From contig CAWJHV010000010.1 of assembly GCA_963842795.1 (NCBI GenBank), positions 1 through 64,000 of the forward strand: a stretch of DNA of 64,000 bases, written 5' to 3'. Source of the DNA: WHSW01 sp963842795. GTDB taxonomy: Bacteria; Actinomycetota; Thermoleophilia; Solirubrobacterales; 70-9. How positions within the stretch are numbered: position 1 is the first letter of the stretch; every line of letters begins with the position of its first letter. The position numbers were made by a program, and so were the translations under genes. Under the pieces are notes generated by a model, which did no database searches, was not told the origin of the DNA, and worked only from the letters and a program-made list of their open reading frames with translations. Positions 18,090 to 29,111 of the stretch are shown here, in pieces.

Positions 18090-19546
18090 CTACAGCCAGC
18101 CCTTCTCCCAGGGCCCGGTGATCGCGAACGTCTCCCCCGGATACTGGATGTGGAGGAACAGCCACTTGCCGTCCGGGCTGTAGCCGACCCCGCGGCCTCG
18201 CTGTGCCCGACGCCCTCGCCCTTCTCCGGCGGGTGGTCCCAGCGGTCGGGGTTGAACGGGAACAGGTCCGCCGCGATCCCGTCGTGCAGCTGCATCGGCT
18301 CGGTGACGACGCCGAAGTCGTTCAGCTTGCCGTTCGGCGAGATGTACTTGAACCGCGAGGGCTGGCCCTTGACGTCCTCGCTGGCACCGTCCTCGCAGAC
18401 GAGGATCCCTCCGCGCGGGCTCTGCGTGATCGCGTCGGGGCCGGCGAGCACGCGGTGGAAGTGCGACTCGTAGACGAGCTCCAAGGTGCCGCGCTTGAAG
18501 TTCTTGTTGTCCGGCGTGTACTTCCAGATCTGACCCTGGCCGGTGTCGCCGCCGTCGGAAGCCGTGAAGTAACAGCTGCCCTTCGAGAAGGTGCCGCCCT
18601 CCAGGCCCAGGAACCTCGCGCCGCCCGCGTGGCGGCCCTGCATGTAGACCGCCTGCGGGAAGCGGTCGGCGCCGTTGGGATCGGGGTCCTTGATGTCCAC
18701 CCAGCGGCACTCGAGCTTCTCACCCACCGTCTGCTTGGCGGCGGTGTTGTACTTCGGCCGCCCGTGGATGGCGAGCATCTGCAGCTTGCCGCCGCGGTGG
18801 AGCTTGCCCTTGTGGTGGGGCAGGTAGCGGTAGAAGCCGTCGCCGGGGTCGCCGTTGTCCTCGGTCATGTAGACGATCCCGGTCTTCGGGTCGACCGGGC
18901 AGGCCTCGTGGACGAAGCGGCCCATCGCCTTGATCGGGCGCGGCTCGATCGATCGAGGTGGAGCGGGCCGGGACCTCGAACACGTAGCCGTGCTCGGCGC
19001 CGTAGCCCTGCTCCTTGCCGACCGTGTTCTCCTCGCCGCTCAGCCAGGTGCCCCACGGCGTCACGCCGCCGTTGCAGTTGTTGTCGGTGCCGTTGAGGAC
19101 GAGCGCGTTGCCGAGGACCTTGCCCGTCCTCGTGTTGAAGTGCGAGACGGTCACGCCACCCTGGGCGATCGGGTCGTAGGCGTTGACCGGTCCCTGGGCG
19201 CGGCCCCGCTGGAAGCCCTCCTGGTTGCGGACGATCCAGACCGTGTCGCGGCGGCCCTTGAAGTAGCCGGTGCCGTCGTGGCAGGTGGGCATCGGCAGGC
19301 CGTCGGACATCCTCGACCCGGCGCGGTCAAAGCGGACGAACTTGAAGCCCTTCGGCAGGGCCAGCGGCTCGCCCTTCTTGAACACGGGAGGCCCGTAGCC
19401 CTTCTTCGCGAGGGTCGGCTTCATCGCCGCCAACGCCTCGTTCTGGCCTCCGTAGGCGAGCAGCCGCTCGGCGACCGTGAGGCTGGCGACGCCAGGGATT
19501 CCGCCTTGCGGAGCGCCTCCCTGCGGGTGAACGGTGTCGTGCTCAT
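18090..19546 (-). CDS. PhoX-like (DUF839) phosphatase, Tat-exported (frameshifted)
   Basis: This is a member of the PhoX/DUF839 family of calcium-dependent phosphatases, which are unrelated to PhoA. The N-terminus MSTTPFTRREALRKA contains a twin-arginine motif followed by a hydrophobic stretch, so Tat export is likely. Conserved segments are LPMPTCHDGTGYFKG, GTDNNCNGGVTPWGTWLSGEEN, GRFVHEACPVDPKTG, VYMTEDNGDPGDGFYRYLP, GGILVCEDGA and the end GVGYSPDGKWLFLHIQYPGE. Single-base indels occur near 19500, 18940 and 18195. It starts 52 bp after binding protein 1, with GGAGGG before the ATG, and ends four bases before aminotransferase 1. Confidence 0.82.
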
Positions 19547-19598
19547 CTGGAGTCCCTCCCGCCGTCTCCGGCGGCGGAGTTGCTTTCTTGCAAGGGGT

Positions 19599-20683
19599 TC
19601 ACTGCGCCTTGAAGTCTTGGAACGCCCGCACCCAGTCCTGGTAGTCGGCCGGATAGGTCTCCGGGATCGCCTCGTCGGCCGTCTCGACACCCGCCACCTC
19701 GGGGTAGTCGGGCGCCGCCAGGTCGATCGCCTTCGGGTTCGTGACCAGGTAGCCGTCCTCGGCCCGGATCGCCTGCGCCTCGGGCGACGACTGGAAGTTC
19801 ATCAGCGCGTAGGCGGCGTCCGTGTTCTGGGCCTTCGAGGTGAGCGCGAAGCCGCAGACCCAGGACAGGGTCCCCTCCTCCGCCGGGCTCCACTTGGCCG
19901 GCACCCCGGCGTCGAGCATCCGCTGCGCGAGCTGGGGCCCGGCGGTGGCGACCACGACCTCTCCCGACTTGAACAGGTTGACGAGATCGGAGTCCGAGCC
20001 CCACAGCGACCGGAACTGGTCCTTGTTGTCGTTCAGGTACTGCTTGGTCTGCTCGAGCTGCTCGGAGTCCATCGCGAACGGGTCCTCGATCCCGAGCGCC
20101 AGCGCCGCCTGGGCGATCGTCGGCAGCGCGTAGGAGCCCTGGATCGTCGCGCGCCCGGCGAACTGCGGGTCGAAGATGTCGGCGAGCTGGTCGATTCCCT
20201 CCGGCACCTCGTCGGAGTTGTAGATCAGGCCCTCGAGGCCGGCCGAGAGCGGCACGCCGTAGGTCTTGCCGTCGATCACGATCCCCTCGGCGTCGGTGAA
20301 CTCGAGCGAGTCCCAGTCCGTGATCCCCTTAGGGTCGATCGGGCGCAGCAGGTCCTGGCTGACCAGCGGCGTCATCTCGTCGAGGCAGATCTCGACCACG
20401 TCGGCCTCGAACCCGCCGGCGAGCTTCGCCGCGGCCTCCTCGTTCGAATCGAAGGTTGCGGTCTCGATCTCGAGGTCCGGGTTGGCCTTGAGCACCGGGT
20501 CGATCATCTCCGGGGTGACGCTGTCCTCGTAGGCGAACACCCGCAGCGTCCCGGAGAGCGGCGCGTCGGGATCCTCGGGCGCCGCGGCGACCTCGGTGTC
20601 GCCGCCCCCGGAACCGCAACCGGCGGCAAGGACCGCGGCAAGGGCGAGAACGAGTGCAGGACAGCTTCCGTGAGGTGGGTCAT
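19599..20683 (-). CDS. PotD-like amine-binding lipoprotein 1
   Basis: This is a periplasmic solute-binding lipoprotein of the spermidine/putrescine (PotD/PotF, COG0687) type, about 361 residues. The lipobox is in LVLALAAVLAAGCGSGGG. The mature protein shows GTLRVFAYEDSVTPEMIDP, AAAKLAGGFEADVVEICLDEMTP, YGVPLSAGLEGLIYNSDEVP, WSPAEEGTLSWVCGFALTS and AAYALMNFQSSPEAQAI. One base seems missing near 20655, between MTHLTEAV and the signal. It follows binding protein 2 by four bases and is a close tandem copy of it. Ligand class (amine or polyamine) is inferred from the family and neighbours. Confidence 0.88.
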
Positions 20684-20687
20684 CGGG

Positions 20688-21793
20688 CTAGGACGACTTG
20701 AACTCTCGGAAGGCCTTGACCCACTCGGGGTAGTTCTCCGGGTACGTCTCGGGCAACGCCTCGTCGGCGGTCTCGACGCCCGAGATCTCGACGTAGTCCT
20801 TCGGCGCGAGCTCGATCGCCTTGGGATTGGTGACCAGATAGCCCGTCTCGGCCCGGATCGCCTGCGCCTCGGGCGAGGCCTGGAAGTTCATCAGCGCGTA
20901 GGCCGCGGGGATGTTCTGCGAGTTCGAGGTGAGCGCGAAGCCGCAAACCCACGACAAGGTCCCTTCCTTGGCCGGCGACCACTCCGCCGGGACTCCGCCG
21001 GCTCGCAACCGCTGCGCGAGCTGATGGTCCCGCCGTCGCGACGACGACCTCGCCCGACTTGAAGAGGTTGACGAGGTCCGAGTCCGCCGCTCCACAGCGA
21101 GCGGAACTGGTCCTTGTTGTCGATCAGGTACTGCTTGGTCTGCTCGAGCTGCTCGGCGTCCATCGTGAACGGGTCCTCGATCCCCATCGCCAGCGCCCCC
21201 TCGGCGATCGGCAGCAGCGCGTAGTTGCCCTGGATCGTCGAGCGGCCGGCGTACTGAGGGTCGAACACGTCGGCGATCTCGTCGATCCCCTCCGGGCACC
21301 TCCTCGCTGTTGTAGACGACGCCCTCGAGGCCGGCCGAGAGCGGCACGGCGTAGGTCTGACCGTCGAGCACGATCCCCTCGGCCTTCGGTGAAGTCCAGG
21401 TTGTCCCACTCGGTGATCCCCGCCGGATCGATGGGTCGCATCTGATCCTGCTTGACCAGGGGCGTCATCTCGTCGAGGCAGATCTCGACCACGTCGGCCT
21501 CGAACCCGCCGGCGAGCTTCGCCGCCGCCTCCTCGTTCGAATCGAAGGTCGCGGTCTCGATCTTCAGGTCCGGGTTCGCCTCGAGCACCGGGATCGATCA
21601 TCTCCGGGACGACGCTGTCCTCGTAGGCGAACACGCGCAGCGTTCCGGAGACCTCGGCGTCGGGATCCTTCGGCGCCGCCGCGACCTCGGACGTGCCGCC
21701 ACCCGAGCCGCAGGCGGCGACGAGCACCGCGAGCGACGCGGTCGCCGCGACGACCGCGAATGCTTGGGCTGGCCACGTGATCCCTGGCCTCAC
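20688..21793 (-). CDS. PotD-like amine-binding lipoprotein 2 (frameshifted)
   Basis: This is a tandem paralogue of the next gene, sharing long identical words such as TATFDSNEEAAAKLAGG and GVETADEA. The lipobox is LAVLVAACGSGGG. It begins at a GTG at 21793 and is the first gene of the leftward operon reading on to the PhoX-like protein, aminotransferase and cupin. Indels are seen near 21590, 21385, 21297, 21085 and 21025, more than in its neighbour, but the protein reads through from signal to the terminal WVKAFREFKSS. The 129-bp gap upstream is a divergent promoter shared with aminotransferase 2. Confidence 0.85.
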
Positions 21794-21922
21794 GGCCGCA
21801 GGAGTTTGTCACATGAGTCAACAATCTGTCAAACCCCGCGAACAACTCTCAATTTGTACCCTTGTGCTACGAATTTCGTTACAGTTTCGGCCATATGCCA
21901 ACGAATCAGTGAGGAACAGCGA
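21794..21922. promoter_or_regulatory. Divergent promoter region with operator-like word
   Basis: This 129-bp gap is markedly AT-richer than its surroundings and lies between divergent starts. TTGTGCTACGA at 21862-21872 fits the TNGTNNNACNA pattern of FadR-family operators, although its outer arms are imperfect. I see TTGTAC at 21854 but no convincing -10 at a proper distance. GAGGAAC precedes the ATG of the aminotransferase. One short degenerate match is weak evidence on its own. Confidence 0.45.
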
Positions 21923-23302
21923 ATGAGCAGCACCGAGACCGACACCAAGTTCCCCCGCGTTGAGACCGCGCTGCCCGGTCCCCGGAGCGCGGCGCTGATG
22001 GACCGCAACGACGCGATCATGTACGGGCCCTACCGCGGCCACGACACGATCCCGCTCTACATCGACCACAAGACCGAGTGGCTGATCGCCGACGTCGACG
22101 GCAACACGTTCGTGGACCACGTCTCGGGATGGGGGTCGAACCCGCTGGGCGCCCTTCCGGAGCCGGCGCTCGACCGGGCGATCGACGCGATGCACCGCTA
22201 CGGGTTCGAGATCACCGACTACGTCCGCAGCCCGCCGCCGATCGAGCTCGCCGAGCGCCTGGTCGAGCTCGCCCCGGCGAGCATCACCCGGGCCGCGACC
22301 GGGATCACCGGCACCGAGGTGGTCGAGGGCGCGGTGAAGCTCGCGCGCGAGGCGACCGGCCGGCCGATGATCCTCGGCTTCCTCGGCCAGTACCACGGCG
22401 AGGCCACCTACCTGACCGCCGCCGGGTCGACCGACCTCTCCGACGTCCCCTCGAACTCGGCCCAGTACGTCTCCGGGCTCGTCTTCGCCCCGTACCCCAA
22501 CAGCTTCCGCGCCCCTTTCCACAAGGGCCCCGGGCCCTACGACGACACGATCTACGTCGACTACCTGGAGGAGGTGCTGCTGCGCCACCAGGTCGACCCC
22601 GAGCAGATCGCCGGGGTGCTGATCGAGCCGATCCTCGGCGAGGGCGGGATCGTGATCCCCTCGGCCGCGTTCTGGGAGCGGCTGACCGCGCTCTGCGAGC
22701 GTTACGGCTGGGTGCTGATCGCCGACGAGGTGCAGACCGGGATCGGCCGCTGCGGGCAGATGTTCGCCGTCGAGCGCTGGGACCTGGAGCCGGAGCTGAT
22801 CCTGCTCGCCAAGGGCTTCGCCGGCGGGGTGATGCCGATCGGTGGGACCCTCGGCAGCGAACGGGTGATGGCGCACGCCACCAACCACGTCGGCGCCACC
22901 TTCGGCTGGACCCCGGCCGCGTGCGTGGCGGCGCTGGAGAACATCGAGGCGATCCTTCGCGACGACGTGCTCGCGAACGCACGTGAGATGGAGCGGGTCG
23001 CGCACGAGGTCCTGGACCCGCTCGTCGACCGCTACGAGCAGGTCGGCGACGTGCGCGCGGCCGGCGGCCTGATCGGCGTCGAGTTCGTCACCGACATGGA
23101 AACGATCGCCCCGGCGCCGAACTTCCAGCTCGCCGTCCACCACGCCGCGCTGCGCCGCGGCGTGCTCGGGATCACCCAGCCCGGGAAGTGGGTCTACCGG
23201 CTGCAGCCGGCGCTCAACCAGCCCATGGACCTGTTCCGCTGGTCGTGCGAGCAGGTGGCGGACGCGATCGACGAGGTCAGCGCCGAGCCGCCGGCCGAGT
23301 AG
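21923..23302 (+). CDS. Class III aminotransferase 2 (intact)
   Basis: This 459-residue PLP enzyme of the omega-aminotransferase group is intact, unlike most of its neighbours. Motifs are VDGNTFVDHVSGWGSNPLG, TGITGTEVVEGAVKLAREATGR, GQYHGEATY, GVLIEPILGEGGIVIP, VLIADEVQTGIGRCG (PLP-contacting aspartate) and LLAKGFAGGVMPIGG (catalytic lysine). The ATG at 21923 is chosen for the GAGGAAC seven bases upstream, although the frame stays open to the left. The stop TAG touches the GTG of the dimethylformamidase-like gene. It is related to aminotransferase 3 (37.5 kb). The amine substrate is unknown. Confidence 0.9.
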   Translation: MSSTETDTKFPRVETALPGPRSAALMDRNDAIMYGPYRGHDTIPLYIDHKTEWLIADVDGNTFVDHVSGWGSNPLGALPEPALDRAIDAMHRYGFEITDYVRSPPPIELAERLVELAPASITRAATGITGTEVVEGAVKLAREATGRPMILGFLGQYHGEATYLTAAGSTDLSDVPSNSAQYVSGLVFAPYPNSFRAPFHKGPGPYDDTIYVDYLEEVLLRHQVDPEQIAGVLIEPILGEGGIVIPSAAFWERLTALCERYGWVLIADEVQTGIGRCGQMFAVERWDLEPELILLAKGFAGGVMPIGGTLGSERVMAHATNHVGATFGWTPAACVAALENIEAILRDDVLANAREMERVAHEVLDPLVDRYEQVGDVRAAGGLIGVEFVTDMETIAPAPNFQLAVHHAALRRGVLGITQPGKWVYRLQPALNQPMDLFRWSCEQVADAIDEVSAEPPAE

Positions 23303-25413
23303 GTGGGCGCGAGCACGGACTGGGACCGGCTCGTCGGCTACGCCGACCGGCTCTCCGCCCGCCCCGGCGAGCGGATCGAGTTCATGGTCTCGGCCGCCGC
23401 CGAGCCGGCGGCGCGGCTGGTCGCCCTCCCGGAGCGGTGCGCCGGTCGAGGCGGCGGTGGAGCGGCTGGAGCCGGTCGGCGCCGCGCGAGGTCGAGCTCG
23501 GCTCCTACGTGCGGGTCCCCCACCACCCGGCCCTGCGTCCGGCCGACGGGCTCGTGGTCTCGGTCTGCCCTGTGGATCGCCCCGGGGCCCCCGGCGGCCG
23601 GCGGCGGGCGCTGATCTCGACCTGGGGCGACGGCGACGGATGGGCGCTGGCGCTCGACGCCGACGGCCGGCCGCGCTTCGAGGTCGGCGCGGGAGGCGAG
23701 CTCGAGGCGATCGCCGGAGAGATCCCCGTCGAGCCCGGCTGCTGGGCCCGGCTCGAGGCCGCCCTCGATCCGCGCGCGGCGACCGATCTCGCTGACCCAC
23801 TCGCGCCGCGGGGCTCAGCGGCTCGCGGTGATCGAGGAGCGCTCGCGCCCCTGCGCGCTCCCGGCTCCCGGGCCGGCCGCGGGCGAGCTGCTGATCGGGG
23901 CGGAGCGGCGGGCGGCGACCGTCGGCGCCCACCTCGACGGCAAGCTCGACGCGCCCGCGGTGCGCTCCGGACCGGACGGCGAGCTCGCGGTCGCGAGCTG
24001 GTCGCTGGGCGAGGGCCGCAGCCGGCGGGCGGTCGACTCGGGGCCGCTGGGCCTGCACGGCCGCTGCGTCAACGGCCCGCTGCGCGCGGTCACCGGCGAG
24101 TCGTGGCGCGGCGACGTCCACGACTGGCGCCTGGCGCCCGAGCAGTACGGGGCGATGCACTTCCACGCCGACGCCGTCGACGACCTCGGCTGGCCGCCGA
24201 CCTATGCGGTCGAGCTGCCGGCCTCGCTGCGAGTCCGGGGTCTACGCGCTCGAGCTCGAGGCCGGCGGCGTGATCGATCGGGTCCCGGTCGCGGTCCGCG
24301 CGCCCGCCGGGGGCGCCGGCGGCGCCGTACGCCGTCCTGTTGCCGACCTTCACCTACCTGGCCTACTCGTGCGAGCGCGCCGAGCCCGGCGCGCGTCGGC
24401 TCCGAGCGAGCCGGAGGACCGCTGGGTCGCCGCGCGCGGGCTGCGCAGCCTCTACGACCGCCACGCCGACGGCGGCGGGGTCTACGAGGCGTCGTGCTGC
24501 GGCCGCTGACCCAGATGCGGCCCGGCTACCGCTGCCCCCAACACGGCGGGCCGCACGGGCTCGCCCAGGACCTGATCCTGCTCGGCTGGCTCGCGCGGCA
24601 GGGGATCGAGTTCGAGGTGGTCACCGACCACGACCTCGACCGCGAGGGCGCCGGCGGCGCTCGCCGGCCGCCGCACCTTGATCACCGGCGCCCACCCCGA
24701 GTACGCGAGCGCGGCGCTGCTCGACGCGATCGACGCCCACCTCGAGGCCGGCGGCAACCTCGCCTACCTCGGCGGCAACGGGCTCAACGGCAGCGTCTCG
24801 GTCGACCGCGACCGCCCGCACGTGATCGAGCTGCGCCGGACCGAGACCCAGGGCCTCGTGTGGCAGGCGCTGCCCGGCGAGCACCACCACGCCTCGGGCG
24901 AGCTACGGCGGCGACTGGCGCCGGCGCGGGCGGCCCGAGCACCGGACGCTCGGGGTCGGGCTCTGCGGCTTCGGGACGGGCGCGGCGGCCGCGTACGGCC
25001 GGGCCGCGGACCGAGGACCCCGCGGCCGCGATCGTCTTCGCGCGGACTCGGCCCCGGTGAGCCGATCGGCGCGCCCGGCGTCGGTGCTCGGCGGCGCGGC
25101 CGGGTACGAGGTCGACGCGCACGATCCGCGCGCTCGGCTCGCCGCCGAGGCCGGTGGTGCTGGCCTCGGCGCCGGCGCCGAGGGCCTACGCCTGGCCCGA
25201 CGACGTCGTCGACGACCCGGGCGCCGCGCCGCGAGCTGCGCGCCGACATGGTCCTCGTCCGCCGTCCCGAGGGCGGCGCGGTGTTCTCGGTCGGCTCGAT
25301 CGCCTGGACCGGGTGCCTGGGGACGACGACGACAACCCGGTCTCGCGGGTGACCGCGAACGCGCTCGCCGAGCTCGCGCGCGAGCGGCCGTTCGCGGGCG
25401 CGCCGATGGCTGA
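23303..25413 (+). CDS. N,N-dimethylformamidase large-subunit-like protein (many frameshifts)
   Basis: Reassembled from short frames, this matches the large subunit of N,N-dimethylformamidase and relatives. A lectin-like N-terminal part (DGLVVSVCPVDRPG, LISTWGDGDGWALALDADGRPRFEVG, SWRGDVHDWRLAPEQYG) is followed by the C-terminal domain: AVLLPTFTYLAYS, QGIEFEVVTDHDLDREG, LITGAHPEYASAALLDAIDAH, GGNLAYLGGNGLNGSV and, near the end, GAVFSVGSIAWTG and NPVSRVTANALAELA. At least seven single-base indels interrupt it. True DMFase hydrolyses formamides to an amine and formate; here some amide of the imported amine is possible. It sits between aminotransferase 2 and the flavoprotein, overlapping the latter. 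Confidence 0.75.
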
Positions 25414-27037
25414 CGGCGCGACGCCTCGCCGGCCGCCGCTTCGACGTCGTCGTCGTCGGCGCCGGCCACAACGGGCTCGTCGCCGCGACGTACCTCGCCC
25501 GGGCCGGGCTGCGGACCGTGGTGGTCGAGCGGCGGGAGATCGTCGGCGGCGCGTGCACGACGGAGGAGTTCGCGCCCGGCTTCCGGGCCTCGCCGGGCGC
25601 CTACGTGCTCAGCCTCCTGCGGCCCGCGATCTGGCGCGACTTCGCGCCTGCGCGCCCGCGGGCTCGAGGTGCTCGAGGCGGCGCCGACGCTGAACGTCTT
25701 TCGCGACGGCGCCATGCTCACGCTGCACGACGACGATCGCCGAGACCGCCCCGAGCTCGCGCGCTTCGATCGCCGCGACGGCGCCGCCTTCGCCGGCTTT
25801 CGCGCCGAGCTGATCGAGATCGCGAAGCTGCTCGGGCCGTGGTTCGACCGCACGGCGCCCGGGGCGCGCGGCTGGCTCGGTCGCGGCGCGCTCGGGCGCT
25901 CGCCGGGGCGCCCGGGGCGCCCGCGCGCCACGGGCTCGCGGCGGCAAAGCTGTTCGCGAGCTCCGCGGCCGACCATCTCGAGCGAGCGCTTTCGCTCCGA
26001 CCACGTGCGGGCGGCGCTCGGCTGGGACTCGATCTCGAACACGCTCGCCGGGCCCTCGACCCCGGGCACCGCCTACTGCCTACTGCACGAGCACGCCGCC
26101 TCGGCGCTCGGCGGGTCACCTGGGGCTTCGTCCGCGGCGGCATGGGCCGGGTCACCGAGCTGCTCGCCGCGGCCGCCGCCGAGGCCGGGGCCGAGATCGT
26201 GACCGCGGCGCCGGTCGAGCCGGATCGCCGTCGAGGACGGGCGCGTGGCAGGGGTCGGCTCGCCGGCGGCGGCGAGGTCCGGGCCCCGCTGGTGGTCTCG
26301 AACGCTGACCCGAAACGGACGCTGCTCGGGCTGGTCGACGCCACGGCGCTCGACCGGCGCACGGCGGACGCGATCGAGGCCTACCGCTGCGAGGGCGCGA
26401 GCCTGAAGATCAACCTCGCGGTCGGCGAGCCGCCGCGCTTCGCCGGCACGCCGGCGGGCCTCCAGCCGCACCACCGCGGCCTGATCCAGGTCACCCTGCC
26501 GCTCGCCGGGATGGACGCCGACCAGGAGGGCGCCCGGCGCGGGATCCCGGCGCGCGGCCCCGCACGTCGAGCTCTGCGTCCCCAGCGCCCTCGACGACTC
26601 GCTCGCGCCGCCCGGTCGCCACGTGGTCACGCTCGGCTTCCGCTCCCAGCCCTACACGCTCGCCGGGTCCGACTGGGACGCCGAGCGCGAGCGGGTCGCC
26701 GACCGCCTGATCGCGGAGCTGGCGACGGTGATCCCGAACCTGCCCGGCTCGTGATCGAGCGCCAGGTCCTGACCCCGCTCGACCTCGAGCGCACCCTGGC
26801 GCTCACCGGCGGCCACCACCTGCACGGCGACATGTCGCCCGACCAGCTCGGGCCGCTGCGCCCGGCGATCGGGCTCGGCGGCTACCGGACCACGGTCGAA
26901 GGGCTCTGGCTGTGCGGGGCCGGCACCCACCCCGGCGGTGGGGTCACCGGAGCCAACGGCCGCAACTGCGCGCCCGGGTGCTCGCCGACGGCCGGCGCCG
27001 CCGTCAGTCCGGCCGCACCGCCTCCGAGAAGCGGTAG
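25406..27037 (+). CDS. COG1233 FAD oxidoreductase 1 (frameshifted)
   Basis: This belongs to the phytoene-desaturase/PYROXD2-like flavoprotein family. The N-terminal dinucleotide-binding motif is VVVVGAGHNGLVAATYLARAG, followed by REIVGGACTTEEFAPGF and SPGAYVLSLL. A central GFVRGGMGRVTELLAAAA and the C-terminal FAD contact CGAGTHPGGGVTGANGRN are also typical. It is a paralogue of the gene at 35.9 kb. Indels lie near 25440, 25655, 26120, 26225, 26555, 26750 and 26972. The start ATG overlaps the end of the dimethylformamidase-like gene. The stop at 27037 overlaps the convergent Lrp-type gene by about 34 bp. Oxidation of an amine or carotenoid-like substrate cannot be decided. Confidence 0.8.
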
Positions 27038-27466
27038 GAGTCCTTGAGCTCGGAGAGGATCACCGCGGTGTCGGTGGCGTCGACGCCGTCGATCTCGCGA
27101 ATCGTCGCCGTGATCTCGAGCAGGTGCTGATTGTCGCGGCACACCGCGCCGACGAGCAGGTCGGTGGGCCCGGTGCAGATCGGCGACGTAGTCGACCTCG
27201 GGGATCGCCGCGATCTCGCTCGCCGCCGCCTCGAGCCCGCCGCCGCTGATCCGCACCGAGACGAACGCCTGGATCATGCCGAGCGCGATCGGGCTCGTCG
27301 CGGCGACGATCTGGATCACCCCGCGCTCGGTCAGCGACGCGACCCGCTGGCGGACGCTCGCCTCCGAGATCCCGACCGCGCGGGCGATCTCGGTGTACGG
27401 GCGCCTGCCCTCCTCCTGGAGCTGGTCGATGATCCGGCGGTCGACGTCGTCCAGCGGCCGGGTCAT
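27004..27466 (-). CDS. Lrp/AsnC family regulator (one frameshift)
   Basis: This 153-residue leucine-responsive-type regulator has an N-terminal winged helix (DVDRRIIDQLQEEGRRPYTEIARAVGISEASVRQRVASLTERGVI) and a C-terminal RAM ligand-binding domain (MIQAFVSVRISGG, ICTGPTDLLVGAV, REIDGVDATDTAVILSELKD). One extra C near 27185 splits the RAM domain. The ATG overlaps the stop of the SDR gene, so the two are co-transcribed leftward. Lrp proteins respond to amino acids, fitting an amine or amino-acid catabolic island; the targets are unknown. Confidence 0.9.
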
Positions 27467-28295
27467 CCGGGCTCGGGCTCCAGTCCCGCCAGGCGCTCGG
27501 GCACCGGCGGGCGGCGCGCGGTGTCGTACCAGTCGCCGCTCAGCTCGCCGCCGTCGGCGACGATCGTCTGGCCGTTGACGTAGGAGGCGTCGTCGGAGGC
27601 GAGGAAGCAGACCACGCGGGCCATCTCGCTCGGCAGCCCGACCCGTCGCAGCGGGACCCGGAGCAGGTACTCGCGGGTGCGGGCGCGGTCGGCGTCGGTG
27701 TAGCCCGCCGCCTCCTCGGCGCCGACGGTCTCGCCGGGGGCGACGCAGTTGAAGCGCACCCCGCGGTGGCTGAGCTCGGTGGCGAACGAGCGCATCACCG
27801 AGACGATCCCGGCCTTGGTCGCGTTGTAGTGGGCCTCGGGCGCCTCGGTGCGAAGGCGTTCACGGATGAGATCGAGACCACGGCGCCGGCGCCGCGCTCG
27901 GCCATCCGCGCCGCCACCGCCTGGGTGAGGAAGAACACCGCCCGCAGGTTGACCGCAAACAGCTCGTCCCATTCGGCGACGGTGATCTCGAGCGCCGGCG
28001 TCTGGCGCATGAGGCCGGCGTTGTTGACCAGCACGTCGACCCCGCCGAGCCGCCGCTCGGCCTCCGCTCCGAGCGCCGCGGGCGCGTCGGGCTCGGCGAG
28101 ATCGGTCTCGATCGTGAGCAGCGACTCGCCGCCGCCAGGCGCTCCTCCAGCGCGCGAGCCCGTCGCATCACGGTCCGCGACCAGCACCCGGGCGCCCTCG
28201 GAGAGGAACTCGCGGGCGATCGCAAGGCCGATGCCCGAGGCGCCGCCGGTGACCAGCACGCCCGCGCCCTCGAACCTTTTCGTGTCGGCCGTCAT
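27463..28295 (-). CDS. Short-chain dehydrogenase/reductase (frameshifted)
   Basis: This classical SDR has about 277 residues. Visible motifs are the cofactor site LVTGGASGIGLAIA, DVLVNNAGLM, the serine in VVSISSVNAF and the active-site YNATKAGI (Tyr-x3-Lys). The C-terminal CFLASDDASYVNGQTIVADGGE is typical of the 3-oxoacyl/glucose-dehydrogenase-like clade. Indels fall near 28162, 28140 and 27850. It is divergent from the GntR gene across a 101-bp gap, and its stop overlaps the Lrp gene. The substrate is unknown. An alcohol or amino-alcohol dehydrogenase role upstream of the alpha-oxoamine synthase is possible. Confidence 0.85.
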
Positions 28296-28385
28296 GCGAA
28301 TCTCGCAATCGGAAGCCTATTTCAGCACGGATTCCGCAGGCAGGGGGCGCTGAGTTGCACGAGGGCGCAGAACATGGTTTGTCTA

Positions 28386-28398
28386 ATTGTGGAAGAAT
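28386..28398. promoter_or_regulatory. Operator-like palindrome at the GntR start
   Basis: ATTGTGGAAGAAT differs by one base from the reverse complement of the ATTGTTCCACAAT site at 42240. It overlaps an ATG at 28397 and ends 7 bp before the ATG at 28406 used for the FadR-like regulator, so autoregulation is plausible. One arm position (AGAAT for ACAAT) breaks the perfect palindrome. Confidence 0.4.
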
Positions 28399-28405
28399 GC
28401 AACAC

Positions 28406-29111
28406 ATGGAGGGAGGCGCGGACCCCGCCCGCAACCTGCATCTGAACACGGTCTCGACCGTCGACGCCGCGGCGAACGTCCTTCGCGAGCTGATCCTCGA
28501 CGGCGAGCTCGAGCCCGGCAGCCGGCTGCGCGAAGCGGAGTTCGCCGAGCGCCTCGGGATCGCGCGACATTCGTTCCGCGCCGCGACCCAGGTGCTGATC
28601 TGGCGAGGGCATGCTCCGTCGGGAGCCCCACCGCGGCGTCCAGGTCACCGTCCTCGACGCGCCCGCGATCGTCGACGTCTTCCGGCTGCGCACCGCGCTG
28701 GAGACCGAGGCCGTCAGGATCGTGATCGCCTCCGAGCGGGTGCCCGACGGCGCCCGCCAGGCCGTCGACGACCTCAGCGCCGTCCCCGACGGCGCTCCAT
28801 GGCGCGACGTGGTCGAGCCCGACATGAGGTTTCACCGCGCGATCATCGACGCGGCTGAGAGCCCGCGCCTGCGGCGCGCCTGGGGCGGCGTCCAGGCGGA
28901 GGTCCAGCTCTGCATGGTCCAGCTTCGACCGCACTACGAGCGGCCCTCGCAGGTCGCCGCCGAGCACACCGAGCTGCTCGCCGCGATCGCCGACGGCGAC
29001 CCGGCCCGCGCCGACGAGCTCTTCCGTCGCCACCTCACCGACGCGGTCCACAACCTGAGCAGCGCCCTCGCAGCCGGCGAGGGCGCGAATCCCGAGGAGG
29101 TAATCCTGTGA
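28406..29111 (+). CDS. GntR/FadR-family regulator with FCD domain (one frameshift)
   Basis: Read across one extra base near 28597, this is about 234 residues. The N-terminal winged helix is TVDAAANVLRELILDGELEPGSRLREAEFAERLGIARHSFRAA, and the wing is LRREPHRGVQVTVL. The FCD ligand-binding domain follows (DVFRLRTALETEAVRIVI, DMRFHRAIIDAAESPRL, EHTELLAAIADGDPARADELFRRHL), with the spaced Asp/His residues that bind a metal in this family. It heads the ten-gene rightward operon, its stop overlapping the enolase GTG. An ATTGTGGAAGAAT site lies at its start. It is the natural candidate for binding the shared palindromes of the island. Confidence 0.87.
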
